Counted from the first letter of the stretch, positions 24,579 through 33,151 are shown. The stretch is 64,000 nucleotides of DNA from Sphaerisporangium sp. TRM90804 (GCF_029846175.1 NZ_JARWAC010000017.1:294706-358705), one strand, 5' to 3'. Made by a program: numbers and translations. The notes: a model not told the origin generated them from the letters alone.

Positions 24579-26230
24579 CCGGCATCGAGCGCACGGACGT
24601 CCTGGTCATCGGAAGCGGCTTCGGCGGCGCGATCGCGGCCTACCACCTGGCCGCCGGCGGCGCCAAGGTCGTGATCCTGGAGCGCGGGCCGTGGCTGACC
24701 GGCAAGGACTTCGACCACGACTTCAAGCTCGGCTCGTCCTACACCCGGGCGTTCGACTTCACCGTCGGCGACGGCATGAGCATCCTGGGCGGCAACTGCG
24801 TGGGCGGCGGCAGCGTCGTCTACTTCGCGGCGATGCCCCGCGCCCCGCGCTTCGTCTTCGAGCGCCACGGCAGCATCGGGCGCAGGATGTGGCCGGCGGC
24901 CATCAACCGCGACACCCTCGACCCCTGGTACGACCGGGTGGCCGAGTCGATCCCGATCAGCCAGCAGACCTGGAGCGACGTCCCCTACGCGGGCGGGCTG
25001 TGGGCGGCGGCGTGCAACCACGCCGGCCGCACCGCCAACCCCGTCCCGGCGGCGATCGACCTCAGCAAGTGCGTGAACTGCAACTGGATGATGGCGGGCT
25101 GCCGCTTCGACGCCAAGAAGTCGCTGCTCTTCACGTACCTGCCGGCGGCGGTCGCGCACGGCGCGGAGATCCGCCCGCTGCACGAGGTGCAGAAGATCCA
25201 CCGGACCTCCGACGGCGGCTACCGCGTCGACTACGACCACATCGACGGCGAGGACTACCGCATCCGCGGCGAGAGCGGGTCGATCGAGGCCAAGATCATC
25301 ATCGTGGCCGCCGGCGCCGGCGCCACGCCGGTCATCCTGCAGCGCAGCGAGGACACCCTCGGCAAGATGCCGCGCGCGGTGGGCCGGTACTTCTCCGGCA
25401 ACGGCGAGCGGCTCAACACCGCCATCCTCAACGAGGACAAGGTGCGCGACGTGCTCGGCCTGACCCGCGGCGACGGCCTGGCCTACGAGGCCAACCAGAT
25501 CGGCAAGGGCCCGGTCGTGGCGAGCTGGGACCGCCTGGACGGCTCGCTGCCGGAGTACTCCCGCTTCTCCCTGGAGCAGCTCTACTTCCCGCCCGGCCTC
25601 GGCACCATCCTGGCGCAGGTCCCCGGCATGGACGGCATCAGCTGGTTCGGCAAGGACAAGAAGGAGATCCTCAAGCGCTGGCGCTCCTGGCTGATCATCT
25701 TCCAGATGACCGAGGACGACAACGAGGGCGTGTTCGGCCCGCCCCCCGCCAAGGGCAACGCCGACCGGCTCTCCCAGCAGATGCTCGGCCTCGGGCCGCT
25801 GAAGTACGACCCCACCCCCAACACCCTGCGCGGCTGGGCCGAGGCGGACGCCGAGGTCAAGGACATCCTCGAACGCGACGGGATCGCCGAGGTGGCGGCC
25901 TGGACCAACGACGTGGTGGGCGCCTACACCGTGCACCCGCTGGCGTCCTGCCGCATCGGCGACGACCCGGAGACGTCCGCGCTGACCGACGGCAACGAGC
26001 TGCGCGGCCACCCCGGCATCTTCGTCACCGACGGCTCCTCCGTGCCGGGCGCCCTGACCGTCAACCCGGCCATGACGATCTCCGCGCTCGCCGAGCGCGC
26101 CATTCCCGGCATCGTGCGCGCCGCGCAGGAGCGGGGCGTGGACGTCAAGTACGGCGCCCCGGCGCCGGACGGATCCACCAGCGGGCGGCGCGGCGTTCAG
26201 GACCTGCTGCCGACCCTGACGCGCGGCTAG
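24575..26230 (+). CDS. GMC-family FAD oxidoreductase
   Basis: A 551-residue flavoprotein. The Rossmann FAD motif GSGFGGAIAAYHLA begins at residue ~13, and GGGSVVYFAAMPR near 85 fits the cholesterol-oxidase-like branch. A cysteine cluster CVNCNWMMAGCRFDAKKS near residue 165 resembles the ferredoxin-like CxxC...GC motif of that branch. The C-terminal GIFVTDGSSVPGALTVNPAMTI region near 500 closes the FAD site, with HPLASCRIGDD before it. It is coupled to the DUF5987 gene and followed by the AhpD-like gene after 11 bases. An oxidation or dehydrogenation of the enediyne core (E9-like) is the favoured role, from gene content. Confidence 0.9.
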   Translation: MTGIERTDVLVIGSGFGGAIAAYHLAAGGAKVVILERGPWLTGKDFDHDFKLGSSYTRAFDFTVGDGMSILGGNCVGGGSVVYFAAMPRAPRFVFERHGSIGRRMWPAAINRDTLDPWYDRVAESIPISQQTWSDVPYAGGLWAAACNHAGRTANPVPAAIDLSKCVNCNWMMAGCRFDAKKSLLFTYLPAAVAHGAEIRPLHEVQKIHRTSDGGYRVDYDHIDGEDYRIRGESGSIEAKIIIVAAGAGATPVILQRSEDTLGKMPRAVGRYFSGNGERLNTAILNEDKVRDVLGLTRGDGLAYEANQIGKGPVVASWDRLDGSLPEYSRFSLEQLYFPPGLGTILAQVPGMDGISWFGKDKKEILKRWRSWLIIFQMTEDDNEGVFGPPPAKGNADRLSQQMLGLGPLKYDPTPNTLRGWAEADAEVKDILERDGIAEVAAWTNDVVGAYTVHPLASCRIGDDPETSALTDGNELRGHPGIFVTDGSSVPGALTVNPAMTISALAERAIPGIVRAAQERGVDVKYGAPAPDGSTSGRRGVQDLLPTLTRG

Positions 26231-26241
26231 GGGAGCGGGCG

Positions 26242-27318
26242 ATGGGCAGGCTTCTCGCACGGATGACGTTGCCGGGCACGATCGGCCAGGTGCGCCACGT
26301 CACCGCCGTGCGCCCGAGCGCGGCGGGCGAGCTGGTGACACGGGTGTACGCCCAGGTCGAGCGGGACTTCGGCATGCTGGCACCGCCCGTGCTCCTGCAC
26401 TCGCCCGCCCCGGAGGTGCTCGCGGCCTCCTGGACGACGCTGCGGGAGACCCTCCTGGCCGGCGGGCACGCCGGCCGGGCGCTCAAGGAGACGGTGGCCT
26501 CCTCCGTCTCCCTGGGCAACGCCTGCCCGTACTGCGTCGACGTGCACAAGGCCACCCTCGACGGCCTGGTGCGGGGAGGCGACGCCCTGGACGCCGCCTC
26601 TCCGGCCACCCGCGAGATCGCGGCCTGGGCGCAGGCGAGCGGCGTGCGCGGGGACGCCGCGCGGCACGCGCCGCCGATGTCACCCGGGCTGGCCTCGGAG
26701 CTGGTCGGGGTGGCGGCGACCTTCCACTACCTGAACCGCATGGTCAACGTGTTCCTGGGGGACTCGCCGCTGCCGCCGGAGGTGCCCAACCGGGCACGCG
26801 CGCTCCTGCTGCGGGTGTTCGGCCTGGTCATGCGCCCGGCGGCCCGCAAGGCGGGCACCCCCGGCGCGTCGCTGACCCTGCTGCCGGCCGTCCCCGCCCC
26901 GGCCGACCTGGCCTGGGCCGAGGCCGCGCCGCACGTGCACGGCGCGTTCACCCGCGCGGCCGCCGCCGTCGACGCCGCCGGCGCGCGCTCGATCCCCGCG
27001 CCCGTGCGTGAGCTGGTCACCGCCGAGCTGGCCGCCTGGGACGGCACCCCGCGCGGGCCGAGCCGCGCGTGGGCCGCCGACGCGGTGGCCGGGCTGCCGA
27101 CCTACCACCGCCCGGCCGCCCGCCTGGCCCTGCTCACCGCGATGGCCTCCTACCAGGCCGACGCGGCCGTCGTCGACGCCTTCCGCGCCGACACCCCGGG
27201 CGACCGCGAGCTGATCGAACTGACCTCCTGGTCGGCGATGTCCGCCGCCCGCCGCATAGCGACCTGGATCCCGGTCGCCACCCCGCCGGCGGACACCCGT
27301 CTCGCCACGCACCCCTGA
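26242..27318 (+). CDS. Carboxymuconolactone decarboxylase/AhpD-like protein, two domains
   Basis: A 358-residue protein. The N-terminal half carries the AhpD signature with ACPYCVDVHKATL near residue 94: a redox CxxC followed by a histidine three residues later, as in alkylhydroperoxidase D. The C-terminal half (~200-350) repeats the helical pattern but has no CxxC, so one active site is expected. Such proteins reduce peroxides or act as thiol-dependent auxiliaries. It is in the GMC operon. A role in protecting against, or using, oxidised enediyne intermediates is possible but unproven; an E11-like position in the shared enediyne gene set is suggested. Confidence 0.85.
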   Translation: MGRLLARMTLPGTIGQVRHVTAVRPSAAGELVTRVYAQVERDFGMLAPPVLLHSPAPEVLAASWTTLRETLLAGGHAGRALKETVASSVSLGNACPYCVDVHKATLDGLVRGGDALDAASPATREIAAWAQASGVRGDAARHAPPMSPGLASELVGVAATFHYLNRMVNVFLGDSPLPPEVPNRARALLLRVFGLVMRPAARKAGTPGASLTLLPAVPAPADLAWAEAAPHVHGAFTRAAAAVDAAGARSIPAPVRELVTAELAAWDGTPRGPSRAWAADAVAGLPTYHRPAARLALLTAMASYQADAAVVDAFRADTPGDRELIELTSWSAMSAARRIATWIPVATPPADTRLATHP

Positions 27319-27343
27319 CCGCCGCCGAGGCGAGGAGATCGAT

Positions 27344-27916
27344 ATGAGCAAACTGGTGATCATCCTGGCGAGCACCAGGCCGGGCCGCGTCGGGCTGCCC
27401 GTGGCGCTGTGGATCGACGCGCTCGCCAGGGAGCACGGCGGGTTCGAGGAGGTCGAGCTGGTCGACCTCGCCGAGCGGAACCTGCCGTTCATGGACGAGC
27501 CGAACCACCCCCGGCTGCGGCAGTACGTCCACCAGCACACGCTGGACTGGAGCGCCACGGTCGACGGGGCGGACGCCTTCCTGTTCGTCATGCCGGAGTA
27601 CAACCACGGGTACAGCGCCCCGCTGAAGAACGCCATCGACTTCCTGCACCAGGAGTGGTGCTACAAGCCGGTCGGGCTCGTCAGCTACGGCGCCGTCGCC
27701 GCCGGCACCAGGGCCGCGCAGATGATCAAGCAGGTCGTCACCACGCTCAAGATGACCCCGCTCACCGACGCGGTCTCCATCCCCTTCGTCACCCAGCTCG
27801 TGGGCGAGGACGGCACCCTCTCCCCGAACGACGTCATGCTGTCGTCGGCCAAGGCCATGCTCGACGAGCTCAAGCGCGTCAGCCAGGCACTGCTCCCCCT
27901 GCGCCTGCCCGCCTGA
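27344..27916 (+). CDS. NAD(P)H-dependent FMN reductase (flavodoxin-like)
   Basis: A 190-residue protein of the NADPH-dependent FMN reductase family. The N-terminal ILASTRPGRVGLPVALWI loop binds the FMN phosphate, and VMPEYNHGYSAPLKNAIDFL (near residue 85) is the classic flavin-contacting segment of SsuE/ArsH/azoreductase-like enzymes. It closes the GMC operon, 25 bases after the AhpD-like gene, with a weak GAGGAG ribosome site. It could feed reduced FMN to a monooxygenase of the cluster or reduce a quinone-like intermediate. It appears to mark the right end of the biosynthetic cluster. Confidence 0.9.
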   Translation: MSKLVIILASTRPGRVGLPVALWIDALAREHGGFEEVELVDLAERNLPFMDEPNHPRLRQYVHQHTLDWSATVDGADAFLFVMPEYNHGYSAPLKNAIDFLHQEWCYKPVGLVSYGAVAAGTRAAQMIKQVVTTLKMTPLTDAVSIPFVTQLVGEDGTLSPNDVMLSSAKAMLDELKRVSQALLPLRLPA

Positions 27917-27950
27917 CGACCGCGCCCGACCCCCCACGGGCTCCGCGCCC

Positions 27951-28003
27951 GGTCCCGGCCGCCGCCGAGCTGGTCAGCTCGCTCGTTCAAAGGCGGCCGG
28001 ACC
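27951..28003. terminator. Bidirectional terminator at the right cluster edge
   Basis: GGTCCCGGCCGCC pairs with GGCGGCCGGACC (one bulge), and the loop contains a further short stem GAGCT-GGTC-AGCTC. It lies between the convergent FMN reductase and histidine kinase genes. Confidence 0.6.
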
Positions 28004-28007
28004 GGGA

Positions 28008-29237
28008 TCAGCTGCGCAGCAGGGGCAGGCGCAACAGCAACCGCGCTCCATGGGAGGAGCCCGCGGGATCGACGGCCTCCAGCGTGCCGCCGTGCGCCTG
28101 CGCGATCTGACGGGCGATGGGCAACCCCAGACCCGTGCCGCCGGGGTCGCTGCGGCGGGCGTCGGAGCGGCGGAAGAATCGGCGGAAGACCGCCTCCCTG
28201 TCGGCGTGGGGGATGCCGGGCCCGTCGTCGGTCACCTCCACGACCGCCTGATCGCCGTGGGCGCGCACCGTCACCTCCAGGCGAGAGCGGGCGTGGCGTT
28301 CGGCGTTGGCCAGCAGGTTGCCCACCAGGCGGCCGAGCTGGACCGCCGAGCCCTGGACCAGAACGCCGGCGTCCAGGCACGTGGCGGTGGTGATCGAGGT
28401 GATCGTCGCCTGTCGGTGGTGCAGTTCCCTTCTCACCAGGCGGGCCAGGTCGACCGGCTCGGCGTCGGCGGGCGCGCAGGCCTCCAGCCGGGCCAGCTCC
28501 AGCAGGTCGCCGACGATGTCCCCCAGGCGCTCGGCGTCGTCAAGGGCGGCCAGCAGGCTCTGGCGGGCGTCGGCCGCGGGGTCGGCGAGGGCGACCTGCA
28601 GGCGGGTCTGCAGCCCGGTGATCGGGCCGCGCAGGTCGTGGGAGGTGTCGGCGAGGGCCTGTTGCTGATGTCGCATCGCCATGCGCAGTTCCCGCACCGT
28701 GCGGCGTTCCCTCGCCTCGCCGCGGCGCAGCCGCTGGTTGACCTCGTGCAGCTGGTCCGCCTGTGCGAACAGTTGGGCCTCGATCGCCGCCATGTGCGCC
28801 AGGGCCGCGTCGGCCGTGACCGGCAGTCCCCTCCTGCTCATCTGCTGGACGAAGGCGGTCACCTCCTGGGGCAGGTTGACCACGCCGCACGCCTGCCCCT
28901 GCCCGTCCAGCAACGGAGCGTTGGTGATGTTCCAGTACCGCTCCTGCACATCTCCCGGCCTGCCGGGAACCTCCATGTCATAGCGCTGCAACGGCATGAT
29001 GTCGACCGCGGCCGTGCTCAAAACCCGTTGCATCGAAAGCCGCAGCGCCTCCCCCTGGGAGGTCGACGGGCCGCCGGGAAAGACATCCAGCAGGTAACGG
29101 CCGCTGATCTCCTGGCGCGAACGGCTCGTCAGCCGCTCGAAGGCCTGGTTGGCCGCGGAGTAGACCAACTCCGGCGACAACAGCGACAACGCCGCCGGTG
29201 CCGCTTGGAAGACCGCGGCGTAGTCGGGTCCGGCCAT
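28008..29237 (-). CDS. Cytoplasmic PAS-domain sensor histidine kinase
   Basis: A 409-residue kinase without membrane segments. Residues 1-125 form a PAS/PAC region (YAAVFQAAPAALSLLSPEL to DGQGQACGVVNLPQEV). A coiled segment follows, then the H-box ADTSHDLRGPITGL with the phosphorylated H200. The catalytic domain has the N-box LVGNLLANAERHA, G1 DDGPGIP and G2 GGTGLGLPIA. The start at 29237 has AGGGGA six bases upstream; longer in-frame extensions lack one. No response regulator is adjacent, so it is an orphan whose partner is elsewhere. The PAS may sense redox state or a small ligand. It is convergent with the enediyne tailoring operon but probably unrelated to it. Confidence 0.92.
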   Translation of the reverse strand: MAGPDYAAVFQAAPAALSLLSPELVYSAANQAFERLTSRSRQEISGRYLLDVFPGGPSTSQGEALRLSMQRVLSTAAVDIMPLQRYDMEVPGRPGDVQERYWNITNAPLLDGQGQACGVVNLPQEVTAFVQQMSRRGLPVTADAALAHMAAIEAQLFAQADQLHEVNQRLRRGEARERRTVRELRMAMRHQQQALADTSHDLRGPITGLQTRLQVALADPAADARQSLLAALDDAERLGDIVGDLLELARLEACAPADAEPVDLARLVRRELHHRQATITSITTATCLDAGVLVQGSAVQLGRLVGNLLANAERHARSRLEVTVRAHGDQAVVEVTDDGPGIPHADREAVFRRFFRRSDARRSDPGGTGLGLPIARQIAQAHGGTLEAVDPAGSSHGARLLLRLPLLRS

Positions 29238-29566
29238 CTCCAGTCCCCTTCGGTCGATCGGCTCTGGCTGCGCGGGCCGGTTCAGCCATCGCCCCGTCCC
29301 CCTTCTCACGCCTACGTTCGGCCGAGTCACCTGCCCGGTTGCGTTCACGGAGGTGACGTGCGACACACCGCAGGACAGTCCCATCGTAGACACATGCCGT
29401 CTGACCTGCGGAAACAAGGTCGCACGAAGGGTGGCCCACTCACCCGGCGAGGTCGGGGCCGACCGGACCCGCGAGGGCGACGCGTACTACCTGTTGCGTA
29501 TGCGTGACTGACACGCGCGCGACCACGGCGCATACTCGGCCCATCACTCCGGGATGAGGGGGACGG

Positions 29567-30187
29567 ATGGACACCCGAACCGAGCTCGACCTGTACGAGA
29601 CCGCCTACCTGTGCGGGGGGGCGCGTCGTGTCGCGATGGTGGCCGTCGTCGCGCTCTGCGACGACGGGCGCGCCGAGATCCACCCGGAAGCGCACCGGGT
29701 GACGATCGTGCACCGAGAGGCCGGCGACCCGGTCGAGGCCGCCGTGCTCGCCGCCGTCCCCGAGGCGGGCCGGCACTTCGGCAACGCGGTCACGGCCGTG
29801 GCCGACTCCCCGGCCGTCGAGGCGATCGCCGAATCCCTGCGGGACCTCGGCCTGGTGACCCGCCGCAGGCGCACGGCGTCCCTGCGGGGCCGCCAGACGC
29901 TGCGCGCCCTGGCGGCCGAAGCCCGCGACACCGGCAGCCCGCGAGACGTCGCGTTCGCCGGCGTCGCGGGCATCGCCGACCAGCGCCTGCGCAACACCTT
30001 CGCGCTCCAGGAGCGCACCGAGACCGGCAGGAGCCCATCGCGCAGATGGCGCTCCTCGCTCGGCCCCCTGGGCCCCATGAGCCCCCCGACCGGCACCGGA
30101 ATCAGCCACGGCCCGGCCCACGGCGGCTGGGACGGCGGCGGCTCCTGCGACGGTGGCGGTGGCGGCGGTGGTGGCGGCGGCTGCTGA
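29567..30187 (+). CDS. TIGR04222-type protein with Gly-Cys tail
   Basis: A 206-residue protein whose N-terminus, LDLYETAYLCGGARRVAMVAV, is the defining TIGR04222 motif. These proteins are found in actinomycetes and often carry membrane segments plus a glycine-rich, cysteine-containing tail. Here no clear membrane helix is present, and the tail is a run of ten glycines bracketed by cysteines after a CDG. The GGC codon run at ~30145-30181 could slip during replication. GAGGGGG lies just before the ATG. Function is unknown; the family resembles eukaryotic low-complexity surface proteins only in its tail. Confidence 0.8.
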   Translation: MDTRTELDLYETAYLCGGARRVAMVAVVALCDDGRAEIHPEAHRVTIVHREAGDPVEAAVLAAVPEAGRHFGNAVTAVADSPAVEAIAESLRDLGLVTRRRRTASLRGRQTLRALAAEARDTGSPRDVAFAGVAGIADQRLRNTFALQERTETGRSPSRRWRSSLGPLGPMSPPTGTGISHGPAHGGWDGGGSCDGGGGGGGGGGC

Positions 30188-30228
30188 CCCCGCCACCTCA
30201 CGTCAGAACCTCGTCCGACGGCCTTCGA

Positions 30229-31080
30229 TCAAGGGCGCCAGAGTTCGGCTATGCGGGGGGCCTCCCGTAAGGCCTGGGCGTGGCCGGCTCGGGCGGCGGC
30301 GGGGCGGTGGGCGGGGTTCATCATGCCGCCGAGGCTCCGGCCCACGACCTGCTTCCAGGCTTCGGGCCCGGGCTCGATCAGGGCTGTCCGCGACCGTGGG
30401 CTCAGCTCGGCGATCTGCTCGGCGACGCCTTTCATGACGCCGCCGCCGCGGGTCACGGGGGCGAGCACGACGACGCGGTCATAGCCGGCCGCCAGGTCGA
30501 CGTTGCCGGGTGAGGACATGCCGCCGTCGATGTAGCGCCGGCCGCCGATCGTGGCCGGCGGGCGGATACCCGGCCCGGCGGCGCTGGCCGCGACGCAGTC
30601 CACCAGCCCGGCCCCGCTCGCGGCGTCGAACGTGACCCGCTCGCCGGTCTCGGCGTCCACGGCGGTGATCACCAACGGGCGGGCGGGCCACTGGCGTACG
30701 TCTCCGAGCCAGCGGGCGATCTCCGCCCGGCGTTCGGCCTCCGGAACGGTCGCGGCACTCAGCGCGATCCTGCCCATGCGGGCGCCGAACTCGGCCGTGG
30801 TCTTCGATCTGCTGATGTTCCACACCAGGCGCACCAGGCCGGACATCGGCGTCCTGGGGGCGGGTTCGCCATCCGGTGGAACGAGCTGCCCGGCGTACAG
30901 CCGCTCGGGGTCGACGCCGGCGGCGAGCTGGGCGCCCACCACGGCTCCGGCGGAGGTGCCGATCAGCAGATCGGCCTCGCCGAGGTCCACGCCCTGCTCG
31001 GCGAGGCCGGCCAGGACGCCGGTCTGCCACGCGATGCCGACGACCCCGCCGCTGCCCAGCACCAGTGCTCTGCTCGCCAT
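30229..31080 (-). CDS. Patatin-like phospholipase/lipid acyl hydrolase
   Basis: A 283-residue serine hydrolase with the Ser-Asp dyad of patatins: oxyanion loop GSGGVVG at residues 9-15, nucleophile elbow GTSAG with S43, and aspartate in DGGMSSP near residue 187. It should cleave acyl esters of lipids. No signal peptide is seen, so it acts in the cytoplasm or at the inner membrane face. The ATG at 31080 is preceded by GGAGG; a longer start at 31110 is less likely. It is convergent with the TIGR04222 gene with only 41 bases between stops. Confidence 0.92.
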   Translation of the reverse strand: MASRALVLGSGGVVGIAWQTGVLAGLAEQGVDLGEADLLIGTSAGAVVGAQLAAGVDPERLYAGQLVPPDGEPAPRTPMSGLVRLVWNISRSKTTAEFGARMGRIALSAATVPEAERRAEIARWLGDVRQWPARPLVITAVDAETGERVTFDAASGAGLVDCVAASAAGPGIRPPATIGGRRYIDGGMSSPGNVDLAAGYDRVVVLAPVTRGGGVMKGVAEQIAELSPRSRTALIEPGPEAWKQVVGRSLGGMMNPAHRPAAARAGHAQALREAPRIAELWRP

Positions 31081-31232
31081 GTCCGTCCTCCAGTCGGGTC
31101 GCACCTCCACCGCGCCGGAGGTCCGCGTGTCGATCAGGTCCGTCTCCCGACGACGCTCGTAGTCAATACAGCCGGGCGCGGCCGATTCGGGTCAAGTCCG
31201 GTGAGCACCCGGCAGGGAGCCGCTAGGAAGGC

Positions 31233-31266
31233 GAAGACCCCGCCGGGAGGTCCCGGCGGGGTCTTC
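31233..31266 (-). terminator. Strong hairpin terminator
   Basis: A 16-bp perfect inverted repeat (GAAGACCCCGCCGGGA and its complement) around a 2-nt centre. It sits 24 bases beyond the stop of the minus-strand ice-binding gene and probably serves it. Confidence 0.85.
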
Positions 31267-31289
31267 GGGTGGTCGGCGGTGTGGGTGGG

Positions 31290-32345
31290 TCAAGGCAGGA
31301 CGTACTGCACGATCCGCGGTGAGGTGCTGGCGGCGAACGCGGTCGTGCCGATGTAGACGGCTCTGATCCGATGGATCCGGGCGGGCAGCGCGGAGGTGCT
31401 CAACACCGCGCGCCCTGTGCTGTCGAGGGTGCCGGTGCCGAGGATGGCCGACCGGCCTTCGGCGAACACCACCTGGCCCGTCGGGACGGCCGCACCGGTG
31501 CCGGCCTTCACCGTGGCGACGAAGCGGACGCGCTGGCCCACCGGTGAGGGGTTGGCCGAGGACGTCAGCGTGGTGGCGGTGCTGGTGGCCGACTGGCCGC
31601 AGACCGGGACGTTGATCGTGTTGGTGTCGAGCGTGACCGCGGCGCCGCGTGCCAGCAGCCGGCCCTCCACGATCACGCCCGTCGTGGTGGTGATCGAGGC
31701 CTGTGCCAGGACGTTCCCTCGCAGCGTGGAGTTGGTGCCGAGGGTCGCGGAGCTGCCGACCAGCCAGAACACGTTGCAGGCCTGGGCGCCGTTGACGAGC
31801 TCCACGTTGCTCGCGGACGCCGTGACGAGCGTCGACGCGGCCTTGAAGATGAAGACGGCGTTGGGGTCGCCCTGGGCGTCCAGGGATAGCGTTCCGGTGA
31901 TCTCGAAGGTGCCCGCCGGGGACTCGTACACGCCGGGGGTCTTGGTGGTGCCGCCGAGCTCCACGGGGACGGTGGCGGTGGACGGGCGCGCCTCGGCGTC
32001 GGTGTAGGCGGTGGCGAGGTCGGTCTTGGCCTGCGCCGCGACGGCGTCGGCCACGTGCTGGGCCCCGCTGACCTCCCCCGGGGGGAAGCCGGTCACCGAG
32101 GTGCCCGGGCTCAGCCCGAGATCGCCGTTGACCGTGGTGGGGCCGGTGTTGGTCACCGTCGAGCCGGCGAGAACCGCGAACCCGGCGGCGGTGCCCAGGG
32201 GAACGGGCGGTGTGGCCGCGCTCGCGCTCACGGGCCCGGCCATTCCGATCAGGACGCCGGCCGCGCAGGTCAGAGCCAGGGTGCGTGCCCGCCGGGATGG
32301 TGGGGTGAGCCTGCGGACGGCGCCGGTGAGGCCTCGTGTCGCCAT
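31290..32345 (-). CDS. Secreted ice-binding-like (DUF3494) protein with C-terminal Ig-like domain
   Basis: A 351-residue exported protein. A basic start and hydrophobic core ending SVSASAA give a signal peptide of about 44 residues. The DUF3494 domain follows: [40 protein letters not shown] and [25 protein letters not shown] are its typical right-handed beta-solenoid strands. After ~250, SATTLTSS-type sequence with [12 protein letters not shown] and [10 protein letters not shown] is a bacterial Ig-like (Big_3 type) domain. DUF3494 proteins bind ice in cold-adapted microbes but also act as adhesins in mesophiles, so a surface adhesion role is as likely here. Confidence 0.88.
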   Translation of the reverse strand: MATRGLTGAVRRLTPPSRRARTLALTCAAGVLIGMAGPVSASAATPPVPLGTAAGFAVLAGSTVTNTGPTTVNGDLGLSPGTSVTGFPPGEVSGAQHVADAVAAQAKTDLATAYTDAEARPSTATVPVELGGTTKTPGVYESPAGTFEITGTLSLDAQGDPNAVFIFKAASTLVTASASNVELVNGAQACNVFWLVGSSATLGTNSTLRGNVLAQASITTTTGVIVEGRLLARGAAVTLDTNTINVPVCGQSATSTATTLTSSANPSPVGQRVRFVATVKAGTGAAVPTGQVVFAEGRSAILGTGTLDSTGRAVLSTSALPARIHRIRAVYIGTTAFAASTSPRIVQYVLP

Positions 32346-32474
32346 GGGCTTCCTTTCGTGCGGGCCGACTCGGGTGCGCCGTCGGCCGGAGGCGCGCCGG
32401 CGCTCCCGCCGGCCCGGCCGGTCCCCGCGCCGCCGGGCGCGTGACCGCGCGCGGCCGATCTTCGTGCCGCGCGA

Positions 32475-32588
32475 TCACGGCCTGCCCGAGGCGAGGCCGA
32501 AACGATCTTTATAAGCCGCAAAGAAATACGTGAGCGCGGCTCCCGCCGTCACGCGAAACACCTGCGTGTCCGCCGCCGCGTCTCCCAT
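32475..32588 (-). CDS. Candidate 37-residue peptide with a near-perfect ribosome site
   Basis: On the minus strand, GGGAGGTGA stands six bases before an ATG at 32588, opening a frame of 37 codons. The peptide has an acidic start (MGDAAADTQ), a hydrophobic middle (AGAALTYFFAAY) and a basic end (KDRFGLASGRP). No family is recognised. The region upstream is AT-rich and contains the palindrome CCATATATGG (32606-32615), which would be in the promoter or leader. The ribosome site is the strongest argument; coding quality is otherwise hard to judge at this length. It could be a small membrane peptide or a leader. Confidence 0.45.
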   Translation of the reverse strand: MGDAAADTQVFRVTAGAALTYFFAAYKDRFGLASGRP

Positions 32589-32716
32589 GAGGTCACCTCC
32601 CAGTTCCATATATGGACTATTCGAAATAAGTCCGGATGTGGACATCGGCGGCATTTGTATTACGGCCGAGTGGGGGTAAGTAATGAGCCGTTCTATTCCC
32701 CACGAAAGAGGGCGCC

Positions 32717-33010
32717 ATGACCTCATCGGTGAAACGTCTCGCCGCCACGGCCGCGCTGGTCCTGCTGTTCGGGGTGTCGCTGCCCGCCTCGGCGGCGTAT
32801 GCCGGGGGCTCCTACACCTGCACCAGCGGGACCCGCACGTACATGGGGGACATCGTGGGGTACTGGATCTTCGCGAGCGGGTGCACCGGGTCGGGGTCGG
32901 GGTCGGGGCCCGCGGCCATCACGATCACCGGCGGGGCGTACGCGGGCTCTTACGGCTGTGCCAGCCACCAGGCGAGCAGCCTGGGCACGGTGAGCGGCCT
33001 GGGCTGCTGA
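32717..33010 (+). CDS. Small secreted Cys peptide, paralogue A
   Basis: A 97-residue precursor with a clear signal peptide (MTSSVKRL then a hydrophobic run ending ASAAYA). The mature part is ~68 residues with four cysteines (YTC, GCTG, YGC and the last residue) that could form two disulfides. The same pattern, YTCxxGT...GYxx...GCTGSGSG...TITGG-YAG-Y-C--HQA--LGTV-GL-C, is seen in the product at 47119-47415, so the two are paralogues. Ribosome site GAGGGC precedes the ATG. There is no processing enzyme nearby; function unknown. An antimicrobial or surface-coat role is only a guess. Confidence 0.82.
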   Translation: MTSSVKRLAATAALVLLFGVSLPASAAYAGGSYTCTSGTRTYMGDIVGYWIFASGCTGSGSGSGPAAITITGGAYAGSYGCASHQASSLGTVSGLGC

Positions 33011-33151
33011 CCTTCGCCTCGCCCGTCCCCGCCGGGCGGCTCTCCCACGTCGAAGGTATTACGAGCCCTCCGCGACATGTCCCCCTTGAGGATGAGGTGG
33101 ACGACCTCTCAGGTTGATGAACAAACCGGCGCGGGCGGGGACGCTGGACCC

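Noticed and set aside
32606..32615. CCATATATGG as a CArG-box-like regulator site
   Set aside because: Such boxes are eukaryotic MADS sites; a 10-bp AT-rich palindrome alone is weak evidence in bacteria. It is kept only as a landmark near the small peptide.
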